From positions 1 to 58,523 of the forward strand of contig CAZPWQ010000009.1 in assembly GCA_964590495.1 (NCBI GenBank): a stretch of 58,523 nucleotides of DNA. The letters run 5' to 3'. This document shows positions 34,302 to 44,479 of this stretch, in pieces; the first letter of the stretch is position 1, and the number at the start of each line of letters is the position of its first letter. Source of the DNA: CAZPWQ01 sp964590495 (lineage in GTDB: Bacteria > Bacteroidota > Rhodothermia > Balneolales > Balneolaceae). The notes beneath the pieces are model-generated. The model saw nothing but the letters and a program-made list of their open reading frames with translations. It ran no database searches and was not told the DNA's origin. A program made the translations under genes and the position numbers.

Positions 34302-35815
34302 TGGCAAAATCATTTTTCTCGGATTTCAACCGGCCCAATATAGATTTTCTGGCGGTCCTGGGTATTCTCGGATCATTTATCTTCTTTCTCGGTTTTGCCC
34401 TTCTTACTCCTATGGTAATATCACTCATTTATGATGAGGCGATATGGCATACCTATCTGTATTCTGCTTCAATTGCATTTCTACTTGGCGGCACTCTGTA
34501 TTGGGCTTTTAAATCCAGAAGGGAAATACGCATCAGGGAAGGATTCCTCGTTGTCAGTCTTACGTGGTTGTTCCTTTCGCTGGTCGGTGCTCTTCCGTTT
34601 GTTATATCAGGTATATTGCCAACTTATACCGACGCCGTTTTTGAGACTATGAGTGGACTTACTACTACAGGAGCCACTATTTTCAATGGTATTACCAGTG
34701 ATGGATTACAAAATCCGGAGATTGAATCTCTTCCTTATAGTATCTTATTCTGGCGCTCAATGGCCCACTGGCTTGGAGGTATGGGTATCATCGTTCTGAC
34801 GCTGGCAATCCTCCCTGTTTTAGGTATCGGCGGCATGCAGTTGTTTCAGGCTGAATCACCGGGTCCAACAACAGATAAACTTACACCACGTGTACAGGAG
34901 ACAGCGAAATTACTCTGGGGTGTATATGTCGCATTCACTGCAGCGGAATTTCTGTTGTTGTGGATTCATCCGGATATGAATTGGTTCGAAGCTTTGAATC
35001 ACGCCTTTTCAACCATGGCCACCGGCGGGTTTTCAACTAAAAACGCCAGTATCGAGGCTTTTGATTCTGTTTATATAGATATCATAATTATCATATTCAT
35101 GTATCTGGCAGGTATCAGTTTTGCTATGCACTTCCGGCTGCTTCGCGGCGACAGAAAAACATTCTTCTATAACCGGGAGACGCGCTTTTATACCGTGATT
35201 ATATTGTTAAGCACAATTATCATCAGCTTTTCTTTATGGCTGTTTAATGAATATTCCATAGGCAACTCGTTACGGTATGGTGCCTTCCAGGTAATGTCGA
35301 TTGTTACCACCACAGGTTTCGGCACCGACGACTATGAACTATGGAATTCGATGGGAGCTTTTTTCCTGTTCCTGCTGTTCTTTACTGGCGGTTGTGCGGG
35401 ATCAACGGGAGGCGGTGTAAAGATGATTCGCTGGATGATCATCATCCGTAATTCCTTCCGGGAACTCAAGCAGATCGTCCATCCCAGAGCAATCCTGCCT
35501 ATTCGAATTGGTGATAAAACCATCGACACTGATATACAGCGTACTGTATTAAGTTTTTTTGTTTGGTATCTCCTGGTTTTTGGTATTGGAGCATTGATGA
35601 TGTCCGTTCTCGGGTACGACATGGAATCTGCAATTGGGGCAAGTATTGCATGTCTGGGTAATATTGGTCCGGCCTGGGGAGACCTGGGTCCCACCGACAG
35701 TTATGCCCACATACCTTATATAGGGAAATGGATTCTCATTCTCTTTATGATGATCGGCAGGCTGGAGATCTTTACTGTCCTGCTGCTTTTTACTCCCGCC
35801 TTTTGGAAACAGTAG
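34301..35815 (+). CDS. trkH: Trk potassium uptake channel subunit
   Basis: A 504-residue inner-membrane K+ transporter of four membrane-pore-membrane repeats. The selectivity-filter turns are visible: MSGLTTTGATIF, STMATGGFSTKN, IVTTTGFGTDDYE and LGNIGPAWGDLG. It starts within the TAATG overlap with trkA. The TrkA-TrkH pair is a housekeeping potassium importer, important in osmotic adaptation. Confidence 0.96.
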   Translation: MAKSFFSDFNRPNIDFLAVLGILGSFIFFLGFALLTPMVISLIYDEAIWHTYLYSASIAFLLGGTLYWAFKSRREIRIREGFLVVSLTWLFLSLVGALPFVISGILPTYTDAVFETMSGLTTTGATIFNGITSDGLQNPEIESLPYSILFWRSMAHWLGGMGIIVLTLAILPVLGIGGMQLFQAESPGPTTDKLTPRVQETAKLLWGVYVAFTAAEFLLLWIHPDMNWFEALNHAFSTMATGGFSTKNASIEAFDSVYIDIIIIIFMYLAGISFAMHFRLLRGDRKTFFYNRETRFYTVIILLSTIIISFSLWLFNEYSIGNSLRYGAFQVMSIVTTTGFGTDDYELWNSMGAFFLFLLFFTGGCAGSTGGGVKMIRWMIIIRNSFRELKQIVHPRAILPIRIGDKTIDTDIQRTVLSFFVWYLLVFGIGALMMSVLGYDMESAIGASIACLGNIGPAWGDLGPTDSYAHIPYIGKWILILFMMIGRLEIFTVLLLFTPAFWKQ

Positions 35816-35824
35816 GCTGGAGCT

Positions 35825-35854
35825 GGATGCCGGATTCGGGATACCGGATGCCGG
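35825..35854. repeat. Short direct repeat GGATGCCGG
   Basis: GGATGCCGG occurs at 35825-35833 and again at about 35846-35854, separated by a GGGATACC stretch, just after the trkH stop. The rest of the 290-base gap 35816-36105 has no gene that I can see. Confidence 0.35.
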
Positions 35855-36105
35855 TCCCAAACACCCAGTCCAAAAACGCGTTTTCGTACGCAATAATCTC
35901 TGGCAGATCCACCGGTAAAAGGTAATACCGGATAGACTATCCTATCTCACAATAAACGGGAAGAAATATTTTTGGGCGTAATAAATGAATTGACTGAACT
36001 CAAAGTTGTAGATGCTTTTCAGATATTATATTATTCAGATTCAAAATGAGTATTGACTTGTTATCATTTTCGTGCCTGATTTTCACTTAAAACACATAGA
36101 AATTT

Positions 36106-37161
36106 ATGAGCAAGATTATTAGTGGTATCCAGCAGATTGGAATCGGTACACCTGATGAAAAAAAAGCCTTTGAATGGTATCAAAAAAAATTCGGAATGGA
36201 TATTTGTGTGTTTCAGGATGCTGCAGAAGCCAGGTTAATGACAAATTATACCGGTGATAAGATACAAAGCCGGTCAGCAACATTGGCCATGAATATACAA
36301 GGTGGCGGCGGCCTGGAAGTGTGGCAATATACCAGCCGGAATCCCCAGCCTCCCTCATTTGATGTAAAAATCGGTGATCTGGGGCTCTTCAGTACAAAGA
36401 TAAAATGTAAGGATATTCAAAACTCATTCAATTTCTTACAATCAAAAGGAGTTAATATTGTCAACGGTATTACAAAAGATCCCGCAGGCTCTCCCCACTT
36501 TTTTGTAAAAGATCCGCATGGACTTGTTTTCCAAATTGTAGAAGGAAACTCCTGGTTCTCTAATGGCAAGTATTATACAGGCGGAATTGCCGGATGTATA
36601 ATCGGTGTGTCAAATATTGAACGATCATTGGAACTTTATAAAGATGTTTTAGAATATGACACAGTTGTATATGATGAGAAAGACACTTTTGATGATTTAA
36701 AAGCCCTCAATGGCGGCTCAACTAAAATGAGACGCGTGTTGTTGAGCCATAGTGAACCCAGGAAAGGATCTTTCAGTCAGCTTTTGGGCCCCAGCAAAAT
36801 TGAACTGGTGCAAATCTGCGATCGCGAACCGCGCAAGATATTCAGAGATCGTTATTGGGGCGATCTGGGTTTTATCCATCTTTGCTTTGACGTAAAAGGA
36901 ATGGATCAGCTCAAAAAAGAGTGTTATGAAAAAGGATTTGAATTTACAGTAGACAGTAAAAATTCTTTTGATATGGGAGAAGCAGCCGGCCGTTTCAGTT
37001 ATATTGAAGACCCTGACGGCACGCTTATAGAGTTTGTGGAAACGCACAAAATTCCAATTTGGGAAAATATCGGATGGTACCTTAATGTTAAAAACAAGCC
37101 TCCTGAAAAACCTATTCCCAAATGGATGCTCCAGTTCTTGCGATTAAGCCGGGTCAGATGA
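36106..37161 (+). CDS. VOC-fold (glyoxalase/extradiol dioxygenase) protein
   Basis: A 351-residue protein with two vicinal-oxygen-chelate modules. The first opens IQQIGIGTPDEKKAFEWYQKKFGMD and contains SPHFFVKDPHGLVFQIVE; the second opens IIGVSNIERSLELYKDVLEYD and ends GFIHLCFDVKG with IEDPDGTLIEFVETH. The second module keeps H and E metal ligands. The two-module length resembles hydroxyphenylpyruvate- or extradiol-type enzymes, but the substrate is unknown. Its last 18 bases overlap the convergent acyltransferase gene. Confidence 0.82.
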   Translation: MSKIISGIQQIGIGTPDEKKAFEWYQKKFGMDICVFQDAAEARLMTNYTGDKIQSRSATLAMNIQGGGGLEVWQYTSRNPQPPSFDVKIGDLGLFSTKIKCKDIQNSFNFLQSKGVNIVNGITKDPAGSPHFFVKDPHGLVFQIVEGNSWFSNGKYYTGGIAGCIIGVSNIERSLELYKDVLEYDTVVYDEKDTFDDLKALNGGSTKMRRVLLSHSEPRKGSFSQLLGPSKIELVQICDREPRKIFRDRYWGDLGFIHLCFDVKGMDQLKKECYEKGFEFTVDSKNSFDMGEAAGRFSYIEDPDGTLIEFVETHKIPIWENIGWYLNVKNKPPEKPIPKWMLQFLRLSRVR

Positions 37162-38523
37162 CGGCGTTGTCTTAGGTGCCTTGGCAGAGAGCTCGATATT
37201 ATTCATTATCTTACCCAGTAAGTGCGATAAATTCTGATGCTCTGTTTTAGATAACCGATTTAAACGAAACTGCTGCATCCAATTTCTCCAGTTTTCGATT
37301 ATTTTCAAAGATATAATACCTGTAACGGGAAGAGAAATCAGGTAGAGCAATAAATCGATGCCCACTCCTAAAGCTATTCCCAGCATAGTTGTTTGTAACA
37401 GATAACTAATGGGGAAAATCAGCAATCCGGCGGTCATTCTGGCTGAATTCTTAAATTGCTTTTCCTTTACTTTGTCAGCCACTTCATTCATAAGAAACCA
37501 GGGAATGATATTGTTAATACAACCATAGACGACTATTGGAAGTAAGGCTAAATACCCAATTCCTTCAGCAGCCAGCCGGCTGACCGATTTTTTCTTGCGT
37601 ATTGGAATACTAATATCAAGATCGTGCTCTTTAAACAGTGCCTGAAGTTTGTGGTAGTGATTTTTGAAATCAGCCATGATTGTTGATCCGCAGCCTTCCG
37701 CTTTTTTCAGATTTTCAATCATCTCTTTTTCATATTTTACTTTCTGTTTATTGTATTCGGTATTCGAATTCATCTCAGAGCTATTAATTTGCAAGAGCCT
37801 GATCAGTTGCTCCGTAAACTGATAATCTTCCGTATCAATATCGACAGTTACTTCCCGAACTCTTTTTCTAACTGTGCGGGTCAGATCTGTAATAGCCGAG
37901 GCTGCTGAATCAGCATATTTATCTTTGAATTCGGATACTAAAATGGGACTCCCAAACTGAACATGAATTCCCTTTCGTGCTTCTGTAATTTCCTGATAGT
38001 TTATTCCGACAGGTATCACATTTACGCCTAAATTAAAATTCTTTTCTGCTTCAGCACCAAGTGCGATCCGTGCCAGACCTTTTTTAAATTGTCCGACTTG
38101 TTTTTTAGGAATGCAATTTCCCTCTGGATGGATCAGCAAATTTCGATTCTTGAATAGAATTTCGTGACATTGAGAAAAAATGGATTCATTTCGCTGTTTT
38201 ATGTTCACGTTATCGCGGGGACGGTACACAGGCAGCATGTGGAAAACTGTTAACATCCAATCAAGAGCCTGATTTTGGCCAAAAGCATCAGCCCGAATCA
38301 GCGGATAAATGAAACGTTCATTCGTATATCTTGTAGGCAAAATCAGACACAATGCATCTGTAAAGGCATTTTGGTGGGAAGGAGCAAAAATAATAGGTTT
38401 ATCCCAATCAATATTTTGGGTTCCGGAATATGAAACCGATTTATGATATAAATCAAACCAAATTTTGACCGTAGGACGAACCCACCAATGTGTAATGGTC
38501 CAATCTCTTATTCTAACTTCCAT
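37144..38523 (-). CDS. PlsC-type acyltransferase with C-terminal membrane domain
   Basis: A 459-residue lipid acyltransferase. The catalytic HX4D is H50-QNAF-TD55-type (HQNAFTD), and LIHPEGNCIPKK takes the place of the phosphate-binding PEGT motif. After residue 300 there are several membrane helices (YLALLPIVVYGCINN, LLIFPISYLLQ and later). It resembles lysophosphatidate or glycerol-3-phosphate acyltransferases with extra C-terminal domains. It acts at the inner membrane. Its end overlaps the VOC gene. Confidence 0.85.
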   Translation of the reverse strand: MEVRIRDWTITHWWVRPTVKIWFDLYHKSVSYSGTQNIDWDKPIIFAPSHQNAFTDALCLILPTRYTNERFIYPLIRADAFGQNQALDWMLTVFHMLPVYRPRDNVNIKQRNESIFSQCHEILFKNRNLLIHPEGNCIPKKQVGQFKKGLARIALGAEAEKNFNLGVNVIPVGINYQEITEARKGIHVQFGSPILVSEFKDKYADSAASAITDLTRTVRKRVREVTVDIDTEDYQFTEQLIRLLQINSSEMNSNTEYNKQKVKYEKEMIENLKKAEGCGSTIMADFKNHYHKLQALFKEHDLDISIPIRKKKSVSRLAAEGIGYLALLPIVVYGCINNIIPWFLMNEVADKVKEKQFKNSARMTAGLLIFPISYLLQTTMLGIALGVGIDLLLYLISLPVTGIISLKIIENWRNWMQQFRLNRLSKTEHQNLSHLLGKIMNNIELSAKAPKTTPSSDPA

Positions 38524-38824
38524 CCTGCATTTATTTAATTGAAGATATTGTTACCTAATTATAGACTATAAATTTTTATTTCTAATCAATGACAAAGAAA
38601 TATACGGAAAGCTAATCAAGTAATATTTGTTCAGATTAGTGCATCTTTATATTTCTCCATGGATATTTATTCGAATACAATTTCTATCAGCATAATATTC
38701 AGACAATTATTTACTTGAAACATCATAACAAGAGTGATCTATTTAACCCTATCAAAATTGCGTTAATTTTTCAGCATGTTATTTCCATTGTAGTACTTCG
38801 TTAATCTAATAAACCACCCCGATA
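38524..38824. other. Divergent AT-rich intergenic region
   Basis: This 301-base gap lies between the divergent acyltransferase and sulfotransferase genes and must hold both promoters. It is AT-rich. I see no clear hairpin, RNA gene or ORF worth reporting. Confidence 0.5.
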
Positions 38825-39949
38825 ATGAGTTCTCGCAGTAGTCCCATAAAAAATTTAACGAAGCAATTGACAAAACACGATGCTTTTTTTCGTGCTAATT
38901 TATCGAAGATTTCTGCTTTTTACCTGAAATTAATTGTGCAGGAGCCTTTCAGGGCTTACGAAAATTTTAAATATAGCCGTAAAATTGAAGAGCATCAGCT
39001 AAAGGAAGATCCTATCTTTATTATAGGGCATTGGCGCAGCGGCACAAGCTTTCTGCAATATCTGCTGGGGCAAGATTCCCGGTTTGGATATATAAATAAA
39101 TTTCAGGTTGTCTTTCCGGATGTATTTCTCAGCACTGAAAGATTTTTAAAACGAATAATAAACAGCATTCCAAAGTCGATTAACCTTCTTCAGGATGCAC
39201 AAAACATGTCGATCAATCTTGAGCTCGAAAGTCCCAGCGAAATTGAGATTGCCCTGACAACTATGATCTCACCAACAAGTCTCCACTGGGGACATATATT
39301 TCCGAATGATGCATGGATGTACTTTAACAAATATCTTTTCTTTGATACTGCCAATAAAGATGAAATTGAAAAATGGAAAAATGATTATCACCATCTAATT
39401 AAAAAAACCTCTTTTAAAAATAATGGGCGGCGACTATTAATAAAAAATCCCGGCAATACCGGTCGAATTAACAAACTTCTGGAGATTTATCCCGATGCAC
39501 AATTTATTTTTATTCATCGAAATCCATACGATGTCTATTACTCAAATAAAAAACTATGGAATACTTTGTTAAACAACCTGGGGCTTCAGGATTTCGACAA
39601 ACTACAAATCGAAGATGAGATTATAAATGTTTATAAAAAATTAATGAGACGTTATCTGAAACAACGAATGGATATACCCCGGGGACAACTTGCTGAAGTT
39701 CGTTTTGAAGATCTTGTATCGCAGCCGGTCAGTGAAATCTGGAAAATATATGAACAACTGGATTTAGATAATTTTAAAAAAGCTAAACCTTATTTTAATC
39801 TATTTTTAGATCAAAAAGCAAAGGGGAAATCCAGCGATTATCGATATGAAAACCATATCATGAAAAAAATTAATCGTAACTGGAGATTTGCTTTTAAACA
39901 GTGGAACTATTCTGTTATCAGCAGCAGGAAAGTTGCGCAGATACCTTAG
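38825..39949 (+). CDS. PAPS-dependent sulfotransferase
   Basis: A 374-residue sulfotransferase. FIIGHWRSGTSFLQYLL (about 66-81) is the 5'-phosphosulfate loop and FIHRNPYDVYYSNKKLW the 3'-phosphate segment. There is no signal peptide. It sulfates a glycan, lipid or small molecule from PAPS. Neighbouring acyltransferase and RND exporter genes make a lipid product plausible, but this is inference. It converges on the exporter gene with a four-base overlap. Confidence 0.87.
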   Translation: MSSRSSPIKNLTKQLTKHDAFFRANLSKISAFYLKLIVQEPFRAYENFKYSRKIEEHQLKEDPIFIIGHWRSGTSFLQYLLGQDSRFGYINKFQVVFPDVFLSTERFLKRIINSIPKSINLLQDAQNMSINLELESPSEIEIALTTMISPTSLHWGHIFPNDAWMYFNKYLFFDTANKDEIEKWKNDYHHLIKKTSFKNNGRRLLIKNPGNTGRINKLLEIYPDAQFIFIHRNPYDVYYSNKKLWNTLLNNLGLQDFDKLQIEDEIINVYKKLMRRYLKQRMDIPRGQLAEVRFEDLVSQPVSEIWKIYEQLDLDNFKKAKPYFNLFLDQKAKGKSSDYRYENHIMKKINRNWRFAFKQWNYSVISSRKVAQIP

Positions 39950-42459
39950 AACTTAATCCACCCCCTGTCTTCGAGCCACTGGATAATCGCCGGCAGAAAG
40001 GTCAGCGCCGCGACAAGGGTCATCCCGATACCGATAACCGCCATTTGCCCCAAGGTTTGAAGTCCCGGATGATTCGTAAGCAACAATCCGGAGAAACCGA
40101 GCATCGTGGTAATAGACCCGATAGTAACGTGCTGACCCGTACTGGAAAGTACATTCCACATGCTGTTTTTACCTTCCTCCCGGTATCGATGCGCAAGGTG
40201 AACGCCATTATCCTCTCCGATTCCCAGAATAGCCGGCAGAACAACAAGATTATAGAAATTGAACATCATACCTGTAATCATCATAATACCGAATAAGAAA
40301 AGCAGACCCACCACCAATGGTAACATGGCTATTGTTGCCCATCTAAGAGAGCGAAACGAAATATTCATCAAGATAAACACCATCAGGAAAGTAGCACCAA
40401 CCATCCACGGACTTTCGCTGCGCATAAGTTCGAGCATTTCAGCAGCTATAATAGATGTACTTGCAGCATAAAAGGTTTCTCCGCTGTCAATAGTAATTTC
40501 CCCGATATCATGTTTGAAGGCTATCGAGTTTTTACCGTCGGACAGTCCCACACTGGGATATACAATAACAAAATTACCTATTTCCCCTTCCTTTGTAACA
40601 AACTGATTTTTAAAATAATCGGGGATTTCGGCAATCTCAAGCTTCTCTGTTGTCTGTGCAGCTCTTCGGAGTTTATCCAGCCGAGGGTCATCCTGGTCAC
40701 GAATAAAAGGATCATTGAGTAACTCGCGTATTCGATCAATTTCCTTCAGCTTACTTTCTGCTGCGGAATCAGAAGGTGGAAATCGCTCCGGCAAAGCCTC
40801 TACATCCGCTATAGTCGGACTGGCTGTATCAGTTCTCATTTTATAACGAATCTTTTCCATAATCTCGATTACCTGCTGCTCGTTGTCCGCAAGTATATAT
40901 GCAGGGTTTCGCTTATCCGATTGCGAGACCTGACTGCTGATCGCCCTGAATGAATCATATTCGGGGAATTCCGGTTCCAGTTCACCGAAGTTATACTGAA
41001 ATCTAAGCTGACCTGAGTTCATGATTACAACCATCGATATCATCAGCCCCAGAACTACGATGGTCCTGGCAAACGGGAAACGATGAAAAAACCTGCCTGA
41101 CTTATGGTTATCAGTATCCCTCTCATTGAGTAAAATCCAGTTAAATTTTTCACAAATAACCAACAGGGAGGGAAGTACAAAAAGCATGCAAAAAAGAGCC
41201 AGTATAATACCGGATCCTGCTATAAAGCCAAACTCCGAAAAACCCCGGAATTTGGCCAGGACTAATACATAGAGTGAAAAGGCTGTTGTTAAACCGCTGA
41301 CGACAATAGCCGTTCCGGTATTATCGTAAGTATCATACAGGGAATCTTTAACAGACCTGCCTTCCGAGCGGAATTCAATATAGCGGGCATAATAGTGTAT
41401 ACCATAATCGATACCCATCCCGAATAGAATTACAAACAGCACGGACGTCATCGTATTGAGTGTACCGAGAACAAAATAGGTTATCCCAAAGGTCCAGGAG
41501 AGGCTGATAAGCAGAGGGATTCCTATAATTAGAACAGGGACCGGAATACGAGCTATATGGGCCAGCAGCCCGTGCCTGATATCTTCTTTCGTTCCCCGCC
41601 GGTAGTTGACATACTTCTTGATAAAGAAGTAAAACATTACAAGTAAAATGACACTGGATACCCCAGACGCAAAACTGCTGAAGACATCTCCCATAATAGA
41701 TTCTATCTCCGTAAGGTGACGTTTAAGGCGTCCGCCGAAACGTACGTTCATTTCTTCATTGTAGGATGCCGGATTCATACTGGCCAGCAGAGACTCATAC
41801 CGGTCAAACATCTCCCTGAGGTAGCTCAAATTGCTTTTAGAACCGGTCGGATAGAATTTAACGATCATTACCGTACTATCGGCACTTACGGGATACTCAT
41901 TGGGAATAAGCTCCTCAAAACTTTCTTCAAAATCAGACAACCGCTCCTCTTCTTCATTATCTGAGGATTCTTCGTCTTCTTCAAAATCAACCAGGAACGG
42001 ATTAGCTTCTTCCTTGGCACCTTCAATTTCATTCTGCAGATAAGTTTGAATATCCGAAAGCTCACCCCGGGTGGCAAAATAAAGTGCATTATTCCGCAGT
42101 ACTTCTGTCTCTTTCCGGAATTCAGCACGCTCAAAGAAATAGTTATCCGTTTCTTCGTCGTATAATTTAAGACTTTCTTTGATCAGGTCTTGTGCAAATG
42201 CTTTGTTGTCTTCAAAGCTTGGTGATTGTATCGCCACCTCCATAGCAGTTTCGCCGCCGACTGTTTCCTGGAGCTCTTCCAGTGCCTGCACATGTTTATT
42301 GCTTTCCGGAAGAAGATTGGCTAGATCGGTGTCAATGGTCAATTGTAGTGCAAAATAGCCAAGAACGATAGCAACAGATATCGTTACACCCAAAATCCCA
42401 AACGGATGTTTACAATTGATACTTACCAGCGGCCGGAATAGCTCTAAAATCTTATGCAT
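39946..42459 (-). CDS. RND/MMPL-family transporter
   Basis: An 837-residue inner-membrane exporter with the duplicated layout of the RND/MMPL family. Each half has one helix, a large periplasmic loop and a cluster of five helices (first near residues 255-430, second near 690-837). GMGIDYGIHYYARYIEFR and GIGEDNGVHLAHRYREEG are the paired conserved loops carrying the D-x-G-x-H-type motifs. An acid-rich insert (EEDEESSDNEEEE) marks the first loop. Relatives move hydrophobic lipids such as hopanoids or glycolipids. The DUF3047 gene lies just upstream on the same strand. Confidence 0.9.
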   Translation of the reverse strand: MHKILELFRPLVSINCKHPFGILGVTISVAIVLGYFALQLTIDTDLANLLPESNKHVQALEELQETVGGETAMEVAIQSPSFEDNKAFAQDLIKESLKLYDEETDNYFFERAEFRKETEVLRNNALYFATRGELSDIQTYLQNEIEGAKEEANPFLVDFEEDEESSDNEEEERLSDFEESFEELIPNEYPVSADSTVMIVKFYPTGSKSNLSYLREMFDRYESLLASMNPASYNEEMNVRFGGRLKRHLTEIESIMGDVFSSFASGVSSVILLVMFYFFIKKYVNYRRGTKEDIRHGLLAHIARIPVPVLIIGIPLLISLSWTFGITYFVLGTLNTMTSVLFVILFGMGIDYGIHYYARYIEFRSEGRSVKDSLYDTYDNTGTAIVVSGLTTAFSLYVLVLAKFRGFSEFGFIAGSGIILALFCMLFVLPSLLVICEKFNWILLNERDTDNHKSGRFFHRFPFARTIVVLGLMISMVVIMNSGQLRFQYNFGELEPEFPEYDSFRAISSQVSQSDKRNPAYILADNEQQVIEIMEKIRYKMRTDTASPTIADVEALPERFPPSDSAAESKLKEIDRIRELLNDPFIRDQDDPRLDKLRRAAQTTEKLEIAEIPDYFKNQFVTKEGEIGNFVIVYPSVGLSDGKNSIAFKHDIGEITIDSGETFYAASTSIIAAEMLELMRSESPWMVGATFLMVFILMNISFRSLRWATIAMLPLVVGLLFLFGIMMITGMMFNFYNLVVLPAILGIGEDNGVHLAHRYREEGKNSMWNVLSSTGQHVTIGSITTMLGFSGLLLTNHPGLQTLGQMAVIGIGMTLVAALTFLPAIIQWLEDRGWIKF

Positions 42460-42507
42460 GAAATATATAAGTCGTTTTCAAAACAGATCGGTGAAGTTAA
42501 TGAATTA

Positions 42508-43269
42508 TTAATAACTTATTGTGTCTGTCTGCTTTCCCGGGGCTTTCAGAAGTATATTATCATAATCGGCTTCTACCGTCGAACCGGTACTGTCGCCATC
42601 GCTCAGAATAAGAATAGCCAGAGGCTGGCTTGGCGGATCGTCTCCGTACAGGCGCCGGTAATCTTCTACTATGTTACGCTCGAATGTTATCCATTTTCCC
42701 GTATTCTTTTTTCCCGATTCAAGTACTATAATCTTTTGGTTTCCAAAAAGCTTTGAAATTTCAGTGCCTTTTTCAAGCGAGCTGCTCCAGGTATAACGAA
42801 TTGATTTGGGTACTTTCTTAAACAGAGCAACCCTTCCGAAATCAAATACTACATAGATACTCATTACGACATCATTTCTGCTGTCATGGTCTTCATTGGC
42901 ATTTTGGGGCAGCTGCCATGCACGTGCTTTCCATGAGAGTACCGGTGTTTCGTATATATCAATATATTCTTTATTCGCCAACGGATAGTTTAGATGTTTA
43001 GCCCGTGTACCTTCATATTTAATATACTTGTTGCCATCTTCCTTAACGACTTTGTATTTAAATTCATTACGGATATCCTCCCGGTACTCCTGTAATTTTT
43101 TATCACCATCCCTGTCATACCAGTTGGAAGGCAAAGTACCCAGAGCATCGTTTTCAAAATCTTCGAGCATTAGTACTTTGCCGGAATCCTGTGAAATTAC
43201 AAGAAAAGGCAGACACAAAACGTATGAAGAAAACGACAACCATTTTAGCAGATATTTAATATTACTCAC
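42508..43269 (-). CDS. DUF3047 secreted protein
   Basis: A 253-residue protein with a hydrophobic N-terminus and signal sequence (to about residue 27). FENDALGTLPSNWYDRDG, PVLSWKARAWQLPQNANE, IYVVFDFG and ILILSDGDSTGSTVEADYDNILL are the recognisable DUF3047 segments. The fold resembles a carbohydrate-binding jelly roll, and the function is unknown. It is 48 bases upstream of the RND exporter and probably co-transcribed, suggesting a periplasmic partner. Confidence 0.85.
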   Translation of the reverse strand: MSNIKYLLKWLSFSSYVLCLPFLVISQDSGKVLMLEDFENDALGTLPSNWYDRDGDKKLQEYREDIRNEFKYKVVKEDGNKYIKYEGTRAKHLNYPLANKEYIDIYETPVLSWKARAWQLPQNANEDHDSRNDVVMSIYVVFDFGRVALFKKVPKSIRYTWSSSLEKGTEISKLFGNQKIIVLESGKKNTGKWITFERNIVEDYRRLYGDDPPSQPLAILILSDGDSTGSTVEADYDNILLKAPGKQTDTISY

Positions 43270-43577
43270 AAAAGGTGGTTTCAGGATTGTAAATAGTTTC
43301 TGTAGTTCAGGAAATAAGATAATATTTCAAATAACGTATTAGAACCATTTAAAATTATTATCACGCATTTATAGCCCTCTGATTAAGTCAAACAAGTATA
43401 ATGAGATATTGTGACAAAAAATAGGAGCGGATTTGACAACTAATTAGAAACACCGGATGATTTATAAAACTGCTATTAATAATCATATCCAATAATGAGT
43501 TCGAAAATAAAACTCATATATTTAGATGATTTTGTCACCACATACCTTACACTGAAAGTATAAGAATTTATAAATAA
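43270..43577. other. Divergent intergenic region
   Basis: This 308-base AT-rich gap lies between the divergent DUF3047 and GT2 genes. It must contain both promoters. A 22-codon ORF at 43495 has no support. No hairpin or RNA gene seen. Confidence 0.45.
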
Positions 43578-44363
43578 ATGAGTTCCACATCACATAAAGT
43601 AAGCTGTCTGATTGTAACAGCCGATCGGCGCGAATTACTTAAACGATCACTTTATTGTTATCAAAATCAGACATATGAGAATAGTGAATTAATTGTGGTT
43701 GATAACGGTAAAGATAAAATATATGATCTTCTCACCGATCTGCCCACTGAAAATGTAAAGTATATACGTATTGAACCTTCACTGGATAATGTGCTGGGTG
43801 AGATGCGAAATGTCTCTCTTGAACATGCCTCCGGAGACTTTATAACCTGCTGGGATGATGATGATTGGTTTCATCCCGATCGTATTAAAATACAGCTTGA
43901 TGCCCTTCTTAATGATAATGCAGATGCATGTTGCCTTACGACCAGCCTGATGCATCTCAATAATGACAAATTTCTTCATCATCCTTACAAAGGAACACTG
44001 AAAGGCGGCGTACCTCCATCTATATTGCACCGAAATGATGATTCCATACGTTATCCCAGCCTGAACCGGCACGAGGACACACAGTTTTTGGAACAATGGA
44101 AAAAGAAACGTTATACTCAGCTCCCGTCCGAATATGCCTACTTGTTTATTCGATGTTATCACGGTACCAATACGTGGGAGCAGGATCATTTTGTGCGAAG
44201 AATGCGTAATTCGCCGGTAAGTTTACTCCAGTATTTCTGGTATGCCAAACTAAAAGGTGATCTGTTCGAGCACCCGAGCTTTCAATTGACCACCAAACAG
44301 CAAAAAGCGTTCCGGCAGTTTCTTGATGATTCTGCACAATTTAATCTCTTAGAACAGGAGTAG
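43578..44363 (+). CDS. Glycosyltransferase family 2
   Basis: A 261-residue single-domain GT-A enzyme: SCLIVTADRRELLKRSLYCYQNQTYENSELIVVDNG at the start, CWDDDDWFHPDRI as the DxD metal site, and a C-terminal segment (HGTNTWEQDHFVRR) that could close the acceptor site. There is no membrane helix. It probably adds one sugar to an envelope glycan. Its TAG stop coincides with the first bases of a 78-bp inverted-repeat element. Confidence 0.9.
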   Translation: MSSTSHKVSCLIVTADRRELLKRSLYCYQNQTYENSELIVVDNGKDKIYDLLTDLPTENVKYIRIEPSLDNVLGEMRNVSLEHASGDFITCWDDDDWFHPDRIKIQLDALLNDNADACCLTTSLMHLNNDKFLHHPYKGTLKGGVPPSILHRNDDSIRYPSLNRHEDTQFLEQWKKKRYTQLPSEYAYLFIRCYHGTNTWEQDHFVRRMRNSPVSLLQYFWYAKLKGDLFEHPSFQLTTKQQKAFRQFLDDSAQFNLLEQE

Positions 44364-44441
44364 CCTGCATTTCTCACAAAAAAATAATAATAAATGCTAA
44401 TTAATTATGTCTCCCCATTATACACTAGTGAGAAATGCAGG
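44361..44441 (+). repeat. MITE-like element with 14-bp perfect terminal inverted repeats
   Basis: CCTGCATTTCTCAC (44364-44377) is the exact inverse of GTGAGAAATGCAGG (44428-44441), around an AT-rich 50-base centre with no ORF. It starts at the TAG stop of the GT2 gene. Related sequence occurs at 3383-3440, 18840-18856 and 25325-25361. Mobility is inferred from the repeated, bounded form. Confidence 0.7.
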
Positions 44442-44479
44442 TTAGGTAAACCTGCAACATTTCTACCGTTGCTGCTCTT

